Origin: Minwuia thermotolerans
GTDB taxonomy: Bacteria; Pseudomonadota; Alphaproteobacteria; Minwuiales; Minwuiaceae
NCBI GenBank assembly: GCA_021604565.1
Contig: BQJF01000032.1
Span: 1-45,057, forward strand
DNA length: 45,057 bases
Reading direction: 5' to 3'
Position numbers and translations under genes: made by a program. Positions 9,874 through 19,230 of the stretch are shown one piece after another; the stretch's first letter is position 1; the number at the start of each line of letters is the position of its first letter. A model generated the notes under the pieces. It was not told the DNA's origin, ran no database searches, and saw only the letters and a list, made by a program, of their open reading frames with translations.

Positions 9874-10938
9874 ATGACGGCGCCCGAACCCTCCAGACTG
9901 GCCTATGTCCCCTTTGTCAGCGTCGCAAACATGATGCGCCTTATGCACCGGATCGGCGTGACGGAGATGATCCGCGGCATGGCCACCTGCATCGAGGAGG
10001 ATTTCCGACGCTGGGAGCTGTTCGACAAGATCCCCCGCGTCGCCTCCCATTCACTGGAGGGTGTCATCGAGTTGATGCCGACGTCGGACGGGGAGGTCTA
10101 TGGCTTCAAGTACGTCAACGGCCACCCGAAGAACACCCGCGACGGCCTGCAGACCGTGACGGCCTTCGGGCTGCTGGCGGACGTGCATACGGGCTATCCC
10201 GTCCTGCTGTCGGAAATGACCCTGCTGACGGCGCTGCGCACCGCCGCGACTTCTGCACTGGTGGCGAAGTATCTGGCCCCGGAGAGCGCGGACACCATGA
10301 CCCTGATCGGCAATGGCGCACAGTCGGAGTTTCAGGCGCTGGCCATGCAGACACTCTGCGGGATCAGCAAGCTGAGGCTCTATGACATCGACGCCCAGGC
10401 CACGGCCAAGGTCATGCGCAACCTGGAGGGTCAGGGTTTCGGCATGACGGCCTGCGACACGGCGGAGGCCGCCATCGAAGGCGCGCAGATCATCACCACC
10501 TGCACCGCCGACAAGCAGTACGCCACCATCCTGACCGACAACATGGTCGGGGCCGGTGTCCACATCAACGCCATCGGCGGCGACTGCCCCGGCAAGACCG
10601 AACTGCACCGCGACATCCTTGGCCGCGCCGACGTCTTCGTCGAATATCCGCCCCAGACCCGCATCGAGGGCGAGATCCAGCAGATGCCGGAGGACTTTCC
10701 GGTCACCGAGATGTGGCAGGTCATCAATGGCACCGCACCCGGTCGGCGCGACGCCAGCCAGATCACCCTTTTCGATGGTGTCGGCTTCGCGACGGAGGAT
10801 TTCTCCGCACTGCGCTACCTGCGCCAGCAACTGCACGAGACCGGCCTCTACCAGGCCCTCGACATGATCGCCGACCCCGACGACCCGCGCGACCTGTTCG
10901 GCATGGTGCAGCGGGCGCGGGAGGTACCGTCAGGATAG
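9874..10938 (+). CDS. Ornithine cyclodeaminase / mu-crystallin family protein
   Basis: A 354-residue protein matching ornithine cyclodeaminase, which converts L-ornithine to L-proline and ammonia using bound NAD. Visible features are FKYVNGHPKNTRDGLQTV, LLSEMTLLTALRTAATSA, the nucleotide motif LIGNGAQSEFQAL, and GGDCPGKTEL with the conserved Asp of the catalytic loop. A good AGAGAGG ribosome site precedes ATG 9874. Family members also include related imine reductases and amino-acid dehydrogenases, but the length and NGHPKNT segment favour true ornithine cyclodeaminase. No arginine-catabolism genes are adjacent. Confidence 0.88.
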   Translation: MTAPEPSRLAYVPFVSVANMMRLMHRIGVTEMIRGMATCIEEDFRRWELFDKIPRVASHSLEGVIELMPTSDGEVYGFKYVNGHPKNTRDGLQTVTAFGLLADVHTGYPVLLSEMTLLTALRTAATSALVAKYLAPESADTMTLIGNGAQSEFQALAMQTLCGISKLRLYDIDAQATAKVMRNLEGQGFGMTACDTAEAAIEGAQIITTCTADKQYATILTDNMVGAGVHINAIGGDCPGKTELHRDILGRADVFVEYPPQTRIEGEIQQMPEDFPVTEMWQVINGTAPGRRDASQITLFDGVGFATEDFSALRYLRQQLHETGLYQALDMIADPDDPRDLFGMVQRAREVPSG

Positions 10939-10945
10939 CCCGGCG

Positions 10946-11152
10946 CTAGCGCTTGCCGGACGGTCCCGGGTTGCCGTCGCGCCAGCTCGACGTCGACTTG
11001 CAGCGACGGCAGATGCGCTCGCCGAAGCCCGAACTGTCGAACTTCTCCTGACAGCGCAGGCAGGATCGTGTCTTCGCAACGTCGGCATTGGCGCGCGGCA
11101 GAGGCGCGTAGCCTCCGAAGAATTCAGGTTCCATGGCTGTCTTGCGTATCAT
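10946..11152 (-). CDS. Small four-cysteine zinc-ribbon-like protein
   Basis: A 68-residue protein containing CLRC (from residue 32) and CRRC (about residue 48) around FDSSGFGER, then a basic tail. The CXXC pair of pairs suggests a small zinc ribbon. Small proteins with this layout are common as hypotheticals in alphaproteobacteria, and the function is unknown. The start ATG at 11152 has GGAG five bases upstream. A second in-frame ATG lies six codons in, without a good ribosome site. It converges on the ornithine cyclodeaminase gene. Confidence 0.7.
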   Translation of the reverse strand: MIRKTAMEPEFFGGYAPLPRANADVAKTRSCLRCQEKFDSSGFGERICRRCKSTSSWRDGNPGPSGKR

Positions 11153-11350
11153 TCGGTCTCCGATATCTGGTGGGGTGTGCTGCTATGGATGGGAGGTCAG
11201 GCAGGCGTCGGGCGACAGGCCGATATGGCCTTGGGACCGCCTTGCCAGATCACAGCAGATTGGCGGCAAAGCCGCCGGAAACAGTATCCGTGATGCGACC
11301 GACGCCGGACACGCATTGCACACGCCCGACGCTTTTCGGTCGCCGCTATT

Positions 11351-11704
11351 TCACGACGCGCCGAGGTCCAGGCCTTCGACGCAGGCGCGCGCCAGATTGA
11401 CATCAGGCGAGTCGCTACCCGGAGGCGTGGCCCAACCAGCCTCCATCACCGCCTTGTAACGGCTGTAGCCAACCGACTGCATGATGGTCGCTGTCTTGGC
11501 TTCGCGATCCGGATCAGCGGCGGCAGAGTTGTGGCAGACCGGCACAAGGGCTGCGATAACCTGGTCATCGGCCATCGATCTTGCCATCTCGTTGGCCTTG
11601 CTGCCGGTCACCCAGCCGCCTGCGGAAAAACCCACGATGGAGACGATGACACCGCCCACGATCGCGCCATAGATGCCGGGTTTCGTCCATACGGGAAAAT
11701 TCAC
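11351..11704 (-). CDS. Conserved alphaproteobacterial single-helix membrane protein, function unknown
   Basis: About 117 residues starting at a GTG (11704) with GGAGG eight bases upstream; the longer open frame to 11821 lacks support. The sequence opens FPVWTKPGIYGAIVGG and continues with a glycine-rich hydrophobic helix (about residues 10-32), then GGWVTG and a soluble C-terminal half ending in a conserved-looking GWATPPGS segment. This layout recurs in many alphaproteobacteria as a hypothetical protein. No function can be assigned. It lies alone, with a 560-base gap upstream. Confidence 0.7.
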   Translation of the reverse strand: MNFPVWTKPGIYGAIVGGVIVSIVGFSAGGWVTGSKANEMARSMADDQVIAALVPVCHNSAAADPDREAKTATIMQSVGYSRYKAVMEAGWATPPGSDSPDVNLARACVEGLDLGAS

Positions 11705-11821
11705 TGTCTTTACCTCCGGCGGGGGAAGTGCCGCCTGCACTATGATTGATCCTGTTCGAATTCGCCTGCGCCCGAGACCACGCTCATCAGGGTCCGACCG
11801 ACCCGCAGGGTACCGTCCCAT

Positions 11822-12381
11822 CCGGAACGACCCCTGACACGCGACATGGAATGCATCCCATATCGGTGCCTGCAGTCACGCGAGCGCTATCGCAAGTTTT
11901 CGTGCGGCGGGTGTCATGATCGCCTGTCGGCAACTGCCCCACCATTCAGCCAATGTAGATTGTTCGATTTCACATGAACAACGGAACGGCGAAGATCATT
12001 TATAGCTGTTACTTGATGAAAAGTCATCAAATATTTCATTTCCATGAATTCTCTATGAATTCTCGTTTCATTCATTTATTTTACATATAAATAAATTTCC
12101 CCTACAGTATGAAGATATATTCAAATTTCTTCAATAAATCCGACAGACAATGGAGCATATACTCACCAGAAATATCGATATTTTACTCAAAGTCCGGAAA
12201 TCGGGGGTAGTTTACACCTGTCGCAACACCCGAAACCTGCACCGACCGACCGCGGTCAGGCATCAGAAGGTCGAGATTCGATTGCCCCCCTCACCGCATG
12301 ATTCAGCACAAGGCGTGCATCCGGACCCGCGCCGAAACCGCCGTTAGCCCGGCGCGGGACGCAGTCGCATTACTCCGGGTG
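11822..12381. other. Non-coding gap, partly very AT-rich
   Basis: No convincing gene here. Bases about 11990-12180 are strongly AT-rich, unlike the rest of the window. This stretch holds a palindrome TTGATGA-AAAG-TCATCAA (12013-12030) and a 10-base tandem repeat ATGAATTCTC (12044-12053 and 12055-12064). The palindrome could be a repressor site. Short open frames in the gap lack ribosome sites and family resemblance. It lies upstream of the 117-residue protein gene. Confidence 0.6.
12013..12030. promoter_or_regulatory. Palindrome, possible operator
   Basis: Perfect 7-base arms TTGATGA and TCATCAA with a 4-base spacer, in AT-rich non-coding DNA. The size and symmetry suit a dimeric helix-turn-helix regulator, but no such regulator is encoded nearby and no promoter is clear. 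Confidence 0.3.
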
Positions 12382-12855
12382 TCAGCCCTTGAGCCGTCGC
12401 GCCGCCTGCCGCAGCACGTCCCGGTCGCCGCGCTGCCAGGTCACCGTCAGACCGTAGCGGCTGATCCGCCAGCCCTCGGCCCGGCGGATCAGGTCCACGT
12501 CGTAGTAGCCGCCGATGAGATAGTCCGGCTCCCCCCGCGCGCCGGACAGATGATGCATTGCCTGCAGGTAGGCCGTCAGATGCGCCCGGTCACCGTCGAT
12601 TCGGTGGACATGGTTGCCGGTCAGATGCTGGGTCGAGGTCAGTCCCGCGACTGTCCCCCGCATGATCTCGATCCAGTCTGCCCGCGCGCCCGACCAGGGC
12701 TTGCCGCCAAGGGTCGTGAAGTCGCTCTCGACAGTCTCGTCAAAGACCTGCTCCAGCAGCCCCAGATCCTTCATGTCGATGGCCGTGGCGTAGCGATGCA
12801 TCACGTCGCTGATCGCAAGACGGTCAGCGATGGTCGTGAGTTCGGTGTCTGTCAT
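12382..12855 (-). CDS. SnoaL-like (NTF2-fold) protein
   Basis: A 157-residue protein of the SnoaL-like / nuclear transport factor 2 fold. It begins with a helix, IADRLAISDVMHRYATAIDMKDLGLLEQVF, typical of the SnoaL_4 group, followed by strands with FTTLGG, TSTQHLTGNHVHRIDGDRA and GYYDVDLIRRAEGWRISR. Members include small polyketide cyclases, dehydratases and hydroxylases, and the reaction here is unknown. A strong GGGAGG ribosome site precedes ATG 12855. It follows the methyltransferase gene on the same strand after 93 bases, so the two may act on one small molecule. Confidence 0.82.
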   Translation of the reverse strand: MTDTELTTIADRLAISDVMHRYATAIDMKDLGLLEQVFDETVESDFTTLGGKPWSGARADWIEIMRGTVAGLTSTQHLTGNHVHRIDGDRAHLTAYLQAMHHLSGARGEPDYLIGGYYDVDLIRRAEGWRISRYGLTVTWQRGDRDVLRQAARRLKG

Positions 12856-12948
12856 GGTTTCCTCCCCAGAATTCCAATGAGACTACAATCATATCACGGC
12901 GAAGGTTCCCACCTGAATGTCAGAGGCGGAACATCAATCTGCTGCCGC

Positions 12949-14001
12949 TCATGCGGGCTTCTCGAGGACGACCAACTTGGTCATGGCCGGAATGAGGTTC
13001 TGCCCGCCGTCGGTCTCGAAGCCGATCTCGCGGCCCTTGGCGATCAGCCAACCCACGGACAGTGAGCGCGCTTCCGGCGTGAATGCCATGTGCTGAAGCT
13101 GCCAGAGTGCCGCCAGGGCCGGGCCGGACCGGTCTTCCTCCACCATGAAGTCATGGATCAGCAGCTTGCCGCCGGGTGCCAGCGCGGCAAAGGCCTTTTC
13201 CAGCAGGGTCGCGACCGCGTCACCCGGAACACCGCTCAGCAGGTAGGACATCAGGATCGCATCCTGCTCGCCGGGCCAGGCGACCTCCACCGCATTGCCC
13301 GGGATATAGCGGACCCGATCGACCAGTTCCGCCTCGGCGACGAAACGCCAGCCGATCTCGGCCACGTTCGGGAAGTCGATGATGGTCGAGTGCAGGTCAC
13401 CGTAGGCCTTGCACAGGCTGATCGTCATGGCCCCGGTTCCGCCGCCGACATCCAGCAGGCTAGTCGCGCCCGACAGGTCGACCAGCCGCGCCAGCGTGCG
13501 ACCCGGACCAAGCGACCCGGCATGCTGGCTCTCGGAATAGACCGACGCCTGCTCCTCGTCGGCCATCCAGTGGCGGTAGGACGCGATGGCATCGTCGGAC
13601 AGGTCGTCCTTCATCACCGCGTTCAACTGCAGCAGGAACGGGTACATCTGCTGGTCGATCTGGTAGCGCAGGTAATCGCCGAAATCGTACTTCGAATGTT
13701 TCGACAGGAAATTCTCTGCCGCCGGAGAGTTCTGCAGGCGCCGGTCGTCGGCCCAGGTCAGGATGCCGATACTCGCGAGCGCCGTGGTCAGCATGACGAT
13801 CCGGTTCACGGGAACACCGGTCGCCGTGGCAAGCTCCTCCGGCGTCCTGGGCTCGCCCGTCAACTCGGTGAAGAGGTCGATGTGCAGCCCTGCAAACAGG
13901 GCCTTGGACGCCATGAAGCTGAAAGCGATGGTCGAAAGCTCTTCTGCGGTTTCCACGCATTGTGCGCCATCCGATGCCATATCACTCGCATGCATGGTCA
14001 T
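12949..14001 (-). CDS. SAM-dependent O-methyltransferase with dimerisation domain
   Basis: About 350 residues. The N-terminal winged-helix dimerisation domain includes AFSFMASKALFAGLHIDLF and RTPEELATATGVPVNRIV. The SAM-binding motif is LLDVGGGTGAMTI, and LIHDFMVEEDRSGP follows. This is the hydroxyneurosporene / acetylserotonin / small-molecule O-methyltransferase family (PF00891 type). The start ATG 14001 (MTMHASDM) has AGGAG eight bases upstream, whereas the longer frame to 14118 enters AT-rich DNA with no ribosome site. No carotenoid or polyketide genes are near, so the substrate is open. It probably shares a transcript with the SnoaL-like gene. Confidence 0.88.
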   Translation of the reverse strand: MTMHASDMASDGAQCVETAEELSTIAFSFMASKALFAGLHIDLFTELTGEPRTPEELATATGVPVNRIVMLTTALASIGILTWADDRRLQNSPAAENFLSKHSKYDFGDYLRYQIDQQMYPFLLQLNAVMKDDLSDDAIASYRHWMADEEQASVYSESQHAGSLGPGRTLARLVDLSGATSLLDVGGGTGAMTISLCKAYGDLHSTIIDFPNVAEIGWRFVAEAELVDRVRYIPGNAVEVAWPGEQDAILMSYLLSGVPGDAVATLLEKAFAALAPGGKLLIHDFMVEEDRSGPALAALWQLQHMAFTPEARSLSVGWLIAKGREIGFETDGGQNLIPAMTKLVVLEKPA

Positions 14002-14416
14002 GTCCGAACTCCTGCTGATTTTGCTGATGCGAGACAGCATAGTCAGTTTGTTTTGCAGCGCAACATGAGCCGGGTGACAGAAAAACTGCAATCGGAAAAT
14101 TTCACGTAAAGCGTTCAAATTTGCTCATAAAATATTACCACCTTGCCGATAAATACAAATCTGTTTTCCAATTTTTCTGAATAAATATTTTCTATTTCAG
14201 GAATTTTACTATCAATCATCATGTATAATTACTTATTCTTCATGTCTTGAATTTTGATTGGATCTCGACAAATTGCATTGCCATTGATTTCATGTTTCCT
14301 TCGTTTCAAGGAGTATCCAGGGCCTGCTCTCGCCACCTCTCTGGCCCTGCAGACCTCCTATGCGGCTGGCGTTTGTCATGGAGCCCGAGCCATCTCCAAC
14401 GGATCACTGGCAGATG
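14002..14416. other. Non-coding gap, strongly AT-rich
   Basis: About 14080-14290 is very AT-rich, with runs such as AATATTTTC and AAAATATTA. No gene is visible on either strand. It lies upstream of the methyltransferase gene and must hold its promoter. Together with the AT-rich stretch near 12000-12180 it brackets the methyltransferase / SnoaL pair. Confidence 0.6.
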
Positions 14417-14449
14417 AAAAAGGCCGCCCGCAGTGCCCTGCGGACGGCC
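14417..14449 (-). terminator. Rho-independent terminator of the ilv operon
   Basis: On the minus strand, a stem of about 12 bp with one mismatch (arms 14438-14449 and 14422-14433, loop GGCA) is followed by TTTTTCATC. It lies about 55 bases past the ilvC stop. Confidence 0.85.
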
Positions 14450-14504
14450 CTCTCTCATCTCGGTCCTGACCCGATCAGGGGTCAGCAACAACCAATCAGG
14501 TGGA

Positions 14505-15527
<1,023 letters not shown>

Positions 15528-15708
15528 TCAGGTCCTCCTCAGGGTATCTCTCGGCAGGTTCATTCGTTGGTCTGCTGCTGCACCGGGCCGATGCAGCGTC
15601 CATCTGACGATGGACAAGTCCTCAGTTCATGGGCGCTGCTGTGCCGCAAGTGCGGTCAGGACGCAACGCCGTATTTCGCAATGGCCGCCAGCACGCGCGG
15701 CACCAGGT

Positions 15709-16215
15709 TCAGATCTCGTCAGGGCCGCGGCTGATGGCGGCAACGCCGGTGCGGCTCATGTCCACCAGTCCCAGCGGCCGCATCAGATCGGCAAAGGCGT
15801 CGATCTTGGAGGCGGAACCGGTGATCTCGAACACGAAGCTGCGGTCGGTGGCATCGACGGCACGGGCGCGGAAGATGTCGGCAATACGCAGCGCCTCCAC
15901 CCGCTTCTCACCCGAGTTGCGCACCTTCAGCAACGCCAGTTCCCGCTCGATATGCGGTCCCTGAACGGTCAGGTCGGCGACCCGGTGTACCGGCACCAGC
16001 CGGTCGAGCTGCGCCTTGATCTGTTCGATGATCATCGGCGTGCCGGTGGTGACGATGTTGATGCGGGAAATGCCGTTGTCGCGATCAACCTCCGACACCG
16101 TAAGGCTGTCGATGTTGTAGCCACGACCGGAAAACAGGCCGATGACCCGGGCCAGGACGCCCGATTCATTGTCGACCACGGCGGATATCGTGTGACGTTC
16201 TATGGTGTCTTGCAT
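15709..16215 (-). CDS. ilvH: Acetolactate synthase small (regulatory) subunit
   Basis: A 168-residue regulatory subunit. The N-terminal ACT domain reads HTISAVVDNESGVLARVIGL and then SGRGYNIDSLTV, which is the valine-binding region, and the C-terminal domain has RAVDATDRSFVFEITG. It activates the large subunit and confers feedback inhibition by valine. It follows ilvB after about 90 bases on the same strand. Confidence 0.97.
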   Translation of the reverse strand: MQDTIERHTISAVVDNESGVLARVIGLFSGRGYNIDSLTVSEVDRDNGISRINIVTTGTPMIIEQIKAQLDRLVPVHRVADLTVQGPHIERELALLKVRNSGEKRVEALRIADIFRARAVDATDRSFVFEITGSASKIDAFADLMRPLGLVDMSRTGVAAISRGPDEI

Positions 16216-16308
16216 GTCGCTTCCCGGTGGCGCGAAGGCGGATGCCCGTCCGGCATCCCCTTCACACGACCGTCCCTCCTGAGAGATAGAGTTCGTTGCG
16301 GTTCCGGC

Positions 16309-18072
16309 TCAGACGAGGGCCAGTCCCTGATCGGTGGCCTGGGGGGACTCCGCGCCCGCCTCGTTCCCCAGGATCATTTCGTTGTGTGCGGCCCCGGACG
16401 GCACCATGGGGTACACGTTCTCCGCCGGATCAACGCGCACGTCGGCGATGACAGGCCGGTCAACGGCAATCATCTCGTCGATCAGGCTGTCCATCTCGTC
16501 CGGCGTTTCCGCCTTCAGCCCCACGGCACCGAAGCTCTCCGCCAGCTTCACGAAGTCCGGCAGGCTCTCCACGTAACTCTCCGAGTAGCGCTTGCCGTGC
16601 ATCAGTTCCTGCCACTGGCGGACCATGCCCATCCACTGATTGTTCAGGATGAATATCTTCACAGGCAGCTTGTACTGCGCCAGCGTCGACATTTCCTGAA
16701 TGTTCATCATGATCGAGGCTTCACCGGCGATATCGACCACCAGCTTGTCCGGATGCGCGATCTGCGCGCCCATCGCCGCTGGCAGGCCGTAGCCCATGGT
16801 GCCGAGCCCGCCGGAGGTCATCCAGCGGTTCGGGCTTTCGAACTTGAAGAGCTGTGCCGCCCACATCTGGTGCTGACCGACTTCGGTCGTGATGTAGGGG
16901 TCGCGGTCCTTGATCTTGTCGTACAGCGCCTCGATCGCGCGCTGCGGCTTGATCAGCTTGTCGGTCTGCTCGTAGGCGAAGCTGTTGCGGGCCCGCCAGA
17001 TGTCGATCTGGCGCCACCACGGCTCGATCCGCGCCGGATCGACCTGACGCGCGCCTGCCTTCCAGATGCGGATCATGTCTTCCAGGATATGCGCCGCATC
17101 GCCGATGATCGGCAGGTCCACGCGCACGTTCTTGTTGATCGAGCTCGGGTCGATGTCGATGTGGATCTTCTTCGACTTCGGCGAGAAGGCGTCCAGACGA
17201 CCCGTCACCCGGTCATCGAACCGTGCGCCGATGCAGATCATCACGTCGCAGTCGTGCATGGCCCAGTTGGCCTCGTACGACCCGTGCATGCCCAGCATTC
17301 CGAGATACTGCCTGTCGGACGCCGGATAACCGCCCAGGCCCATCAGCGTGTTGGTGATGGGATAGCCGGTCATGCGCACGAACTGGGTCAGCAGCGCCGA
17401 TGCCTTCGGTCCCGCATTGATGATGCCGCCACCGGTGTAGAAGACCGGGCGTTCCGCATTGGCGATCATCTCCACCGCTTCGCGGATCTTCTCCAGGTCG
17501 CCCTTCACGCGCGGGCGATAGGTCCTGTGGCGGACCTTCTCCGGCGGGGTGTAGTCGGCCGTATTGATCTGGATGTCCTTCGGGATGTCGATGACCACCG
17601 GGCCGGGCCGGCCATTGGTGGCGACATAGAAGCCCTCATGAACCACACGCGCCAGGTCAGCCGCGTCCCGGACCAGATAGTTGTGCTTGGTGCAGGGGCG
17701 GGTGATGCCGGTGGTGTCGCATTCCTGGAACGCGTCATTGCCGATCATGTGGGTCGCGACCTGCCCGGTCAGACAGACAATGGGGATGGAATCCATCAGT
17801 GCGTCGGTCAGTCCGGTCACCGCATTGGTGGCACCGGGGCCGGAGGTGACGAGCACGACACCCGGCTTTCCCGTGGAGCGGGCATAGCCCTCCGCCGCGT
17901 GGACCGCGCCGCCTTCCTGACGGACCAGGATGTGGCGAATGGAGTTCTGCTTGAACAGCGCATCGTAAATCGGCAGTACCGCGCCGCCAGGATACCCGAA
18001 AATGGTATCTACACCCTGATCGGTCAGTGCCTTGATCAGGATCTCCGCGCCGGTCATTGCGTTGTTCGACAT
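16309..18072 (-). CDS. ilvB: Acetolactate synthase large (catalytic) subunit
   Basis: A 587-residue thiamine-diphosphate enzyme that makes acetolactate from pyruvate, the first shared step to valine and leucine (and acetohydroxybutyrate for isoleucine). Evidence includes the TPP Glu in RQEGGAVHAAEGYARS, VTSGPGATNAVTGL, GRFDD-type IGARFDDRVTGR, and the TPP/magnesium segment DIAGEASIMMNIQEM followed by NNQWMGMVRQWQEL. The GEAS form, rather than GDAS, appears to be common in alphaproteobacterial enzymes. It is first in the ilv run and preceded by a good promoter that overlaps the miaA stop. Confidence 0.98.
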   Translation of the reverse strand: MSNNAMTGAEILIKALTDQGVDTIFGYPGGAVLPIYDALFKQNSIRHILVRQEGGAVHAAEGYARSTGKPGVVLVTSGPGATNAVTGLTDALMDSIPIVCLTGQVATHMIGNDAFQECDTTGITRPCTKHNYLVRDAADLARVVHEGFYVATNGRPGPVVIDIPKDIQINTADYTPPEKVRHRTYRPRVKGDLEKIREAVEMIANAERPVFYTGGGIINAGPKASALLTQFVRMTGYPITNTLMGLGGYPASDRQYLGMLGMHGSYEANWAMHDCDVMICIGARFDDRVTGRLDAFSPKSKKIHIDIDPSSINKNVRVDLPIIGDAAHILEDMIRIWKAGARQVDPARIEPWWRQIDIWRARNSFAYEQTDKLIKPQRAIEALYDKIKDRDPYITTEVGQHQMWAAQLFKFESPNRWMTSGGLGTMGYGLPAAMGAQIAHPDKLVVDIAGEASIMMNIQEMSTLAQYKLPVKIFILNNQWMGMVRQWQELMHGKRYSESYVESLPDFVKLAESFGAVGLKAETPDEMDSLIDEMIAVDRPVIADVRVDPAENVYPMVPSGAAHNEMILGNEAGAESPQATDQGLALV

Positions 18073-18247
18073 GATACGCCTCGTTGCCTTGTCTGTTCCC
18101 CGGACGGGGGAGCAGTTCCTCGTTCCTCAAAATGAACAGCCCGTCACGCACACGCATGGTCAGAACTGGCCATTTCCACCCGGAAACAGCGCGACCGGTC
18201 ATAGGGTCATCAGATACAGAACACGCGCGGCGAACCGGGCGGCGCGA

Positions 18248-18276
18248 AACATAGGCAAGGGCTAACCCTCGGTCAA
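18248..18276 (-). promoter_or_regulatory. Sigma-70-type promoter of ilvB
   Basis: On the minus strand, TTGACC (18271-18276) and TATGTT (18248-18253) are separated by exactly 17 bases. The -35 lies inside the last codons of miaA. The transcript would have a leader of about 165 bases before ilvB. I saw no short leader peptide rich in Leu/Ile/Val codons and no terminator with a T-run, so classical attenuation is not supported. Confidence 0.55.
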
Positions 18277-19230
18277 CAGAAATTCGCTTATTTTCGGAAA
18301 GATTTCCGCGAAAACACTTTCTGTTTGTTTCGTATTCGGACGAAAATCAGCAACGATCTGATGGCGAAACCATGTGCCCTGCCGCTTGGCATAGCGGCGC
18401 GTGGCAGTCTGGGCCTGCGTTCGCGCCTCCTCCAGGCTCAGGTCTCCGCCCAGATGGGCAATCAGGGCCGGTACGCCGAGCGCCTTCATTGCGGGCAGAT
18501 CCGGGTCGAGGCCCCGCGCGCGCAGCCGCGCCACCTCCGCCATTGCCCCCTCCGCCAGCATGACGTCGAAACGGGCGTCGCAGCGGGCATAGAGTTCATC
18601 GCGCGGCGGGTCGAGCACGACCGTGAAGGTCCGTGCCCGGACCGGAGGCACGCCCGGCACCTGTTGCCAGTCCGTCAATGACTGTCCTGTCCCCCGCCAG
18701 ACCTCCCAGGCGCGGACAAGGCGCTGACTGTCCCCGGCATTCAATCGCTGCGCCGCCACCGGATCGACCCCCATCAGGCGCTGGCGCAGTCCCTCCCCGC
18801 CTTCGCGCGCCAGCATCTCCGTCGCTTCCTGCCGGAACTGGGGCGCAATGTCCGGGATCGGGGCAAGTCCCTGCAGCAATGCCCGGACGTACAGGCCGGT
18901 CCCGCCACAGAGCACGGGCACCTGCCCCACCGCGTGACATGCCGCAATCTCCGTTGCCGCGCGGGCGGACCAGAGTGCCGCGGAACAGGCCTCCGCCGCA
19001 TCCTGAAAGCCGTAGAGGCGGTGGGGCGCCAAGGCCTCCAGTTCCGGTTCCGGCCTGGCAGTCAGGATATGCAGGTCGCGATAGACCTGCATGGAATCGC
19101 AATTGATCACGACTCCGCCCAGCTCCGCAGCCACGCGGGCGGCCAGCGCCGACTTGCCGCTCGCCGTCGGGCCGAGTATCAGCAGCAGGTCGCCAGACGA
19201 GGCTGGCTGTTCGTGAGGGGTATCATCCAT
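18262..19230 (-). CDS. miaA: tRNA dimethylallyltransferase MiaA
   Basis: About 322 residues. The enzyme transfers a dimethylallyl group to A37 of tRNAs that read UNN codons. It shows the P-loop LILGPTASGKSALA, VINCDSMQVYRDL, GGTGLYVRALLQG, and the C-terminal RRYAKRQGTWFR, all diagnostic. I start at ATG 19230 (MDDTPHEQ). The only longer option is a TTG at 19257. The ATG overlaps the serB ATG on the other strand inside CCATGG, and no good ribosome site is visible for miaA. The serB-miaA-ilvBHC order is seen in other alphaproteobacteria. Confidence 0.96.
   Translation of the reverse strand: MDDTPHEQPASSGDLLLILGPTASGKSALAARVAAELGGVVINCDSMQVYRDLHILTARPEPELEALAPHRLYGFQDAAEACSAALWSARAATEIAACHAVGQVPVLCGGTGLYVRALLQGLAPIPDIAPQFRQEATEMLAREGGEGLRQRLMGVDPVAAQRLNAGDSQRLVRAWEVWRGTGQSLTDWQQVPGVPPVRARTFTVVLDPPRDELYARCDARFDVMLAEGAMAEVARLRARGLDPDLPAMKALGVPALIAHLGGDLSLEEARTQAQTATRRYAKRQGTWFRHQIVADFRPNTKQTESVFAEIFPKISEFLLTEG

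Noticed and set aside
12150..12347. 65-codon plus-strand frame in the gap before the SnoaL-like gene
   Set aside because: No ribosome site, no domain, and it begins in AT-rich DNA where chance frames arise.
15610..18135. 841-codon open frame on the plus strand opposite ilvB and ilvH
   Set aside because: A shadow of GC-rich genes on the other strand. Composition is His/Asp/Arg-rich with no domain; ilvB and ilvH are certain.
18073..18202. Possible ilv leader peptide
   Set aside because: The candidate frames either stop after three codons or run into ilvB out of frame, without enrichment for Leu, Ile or Val codons.
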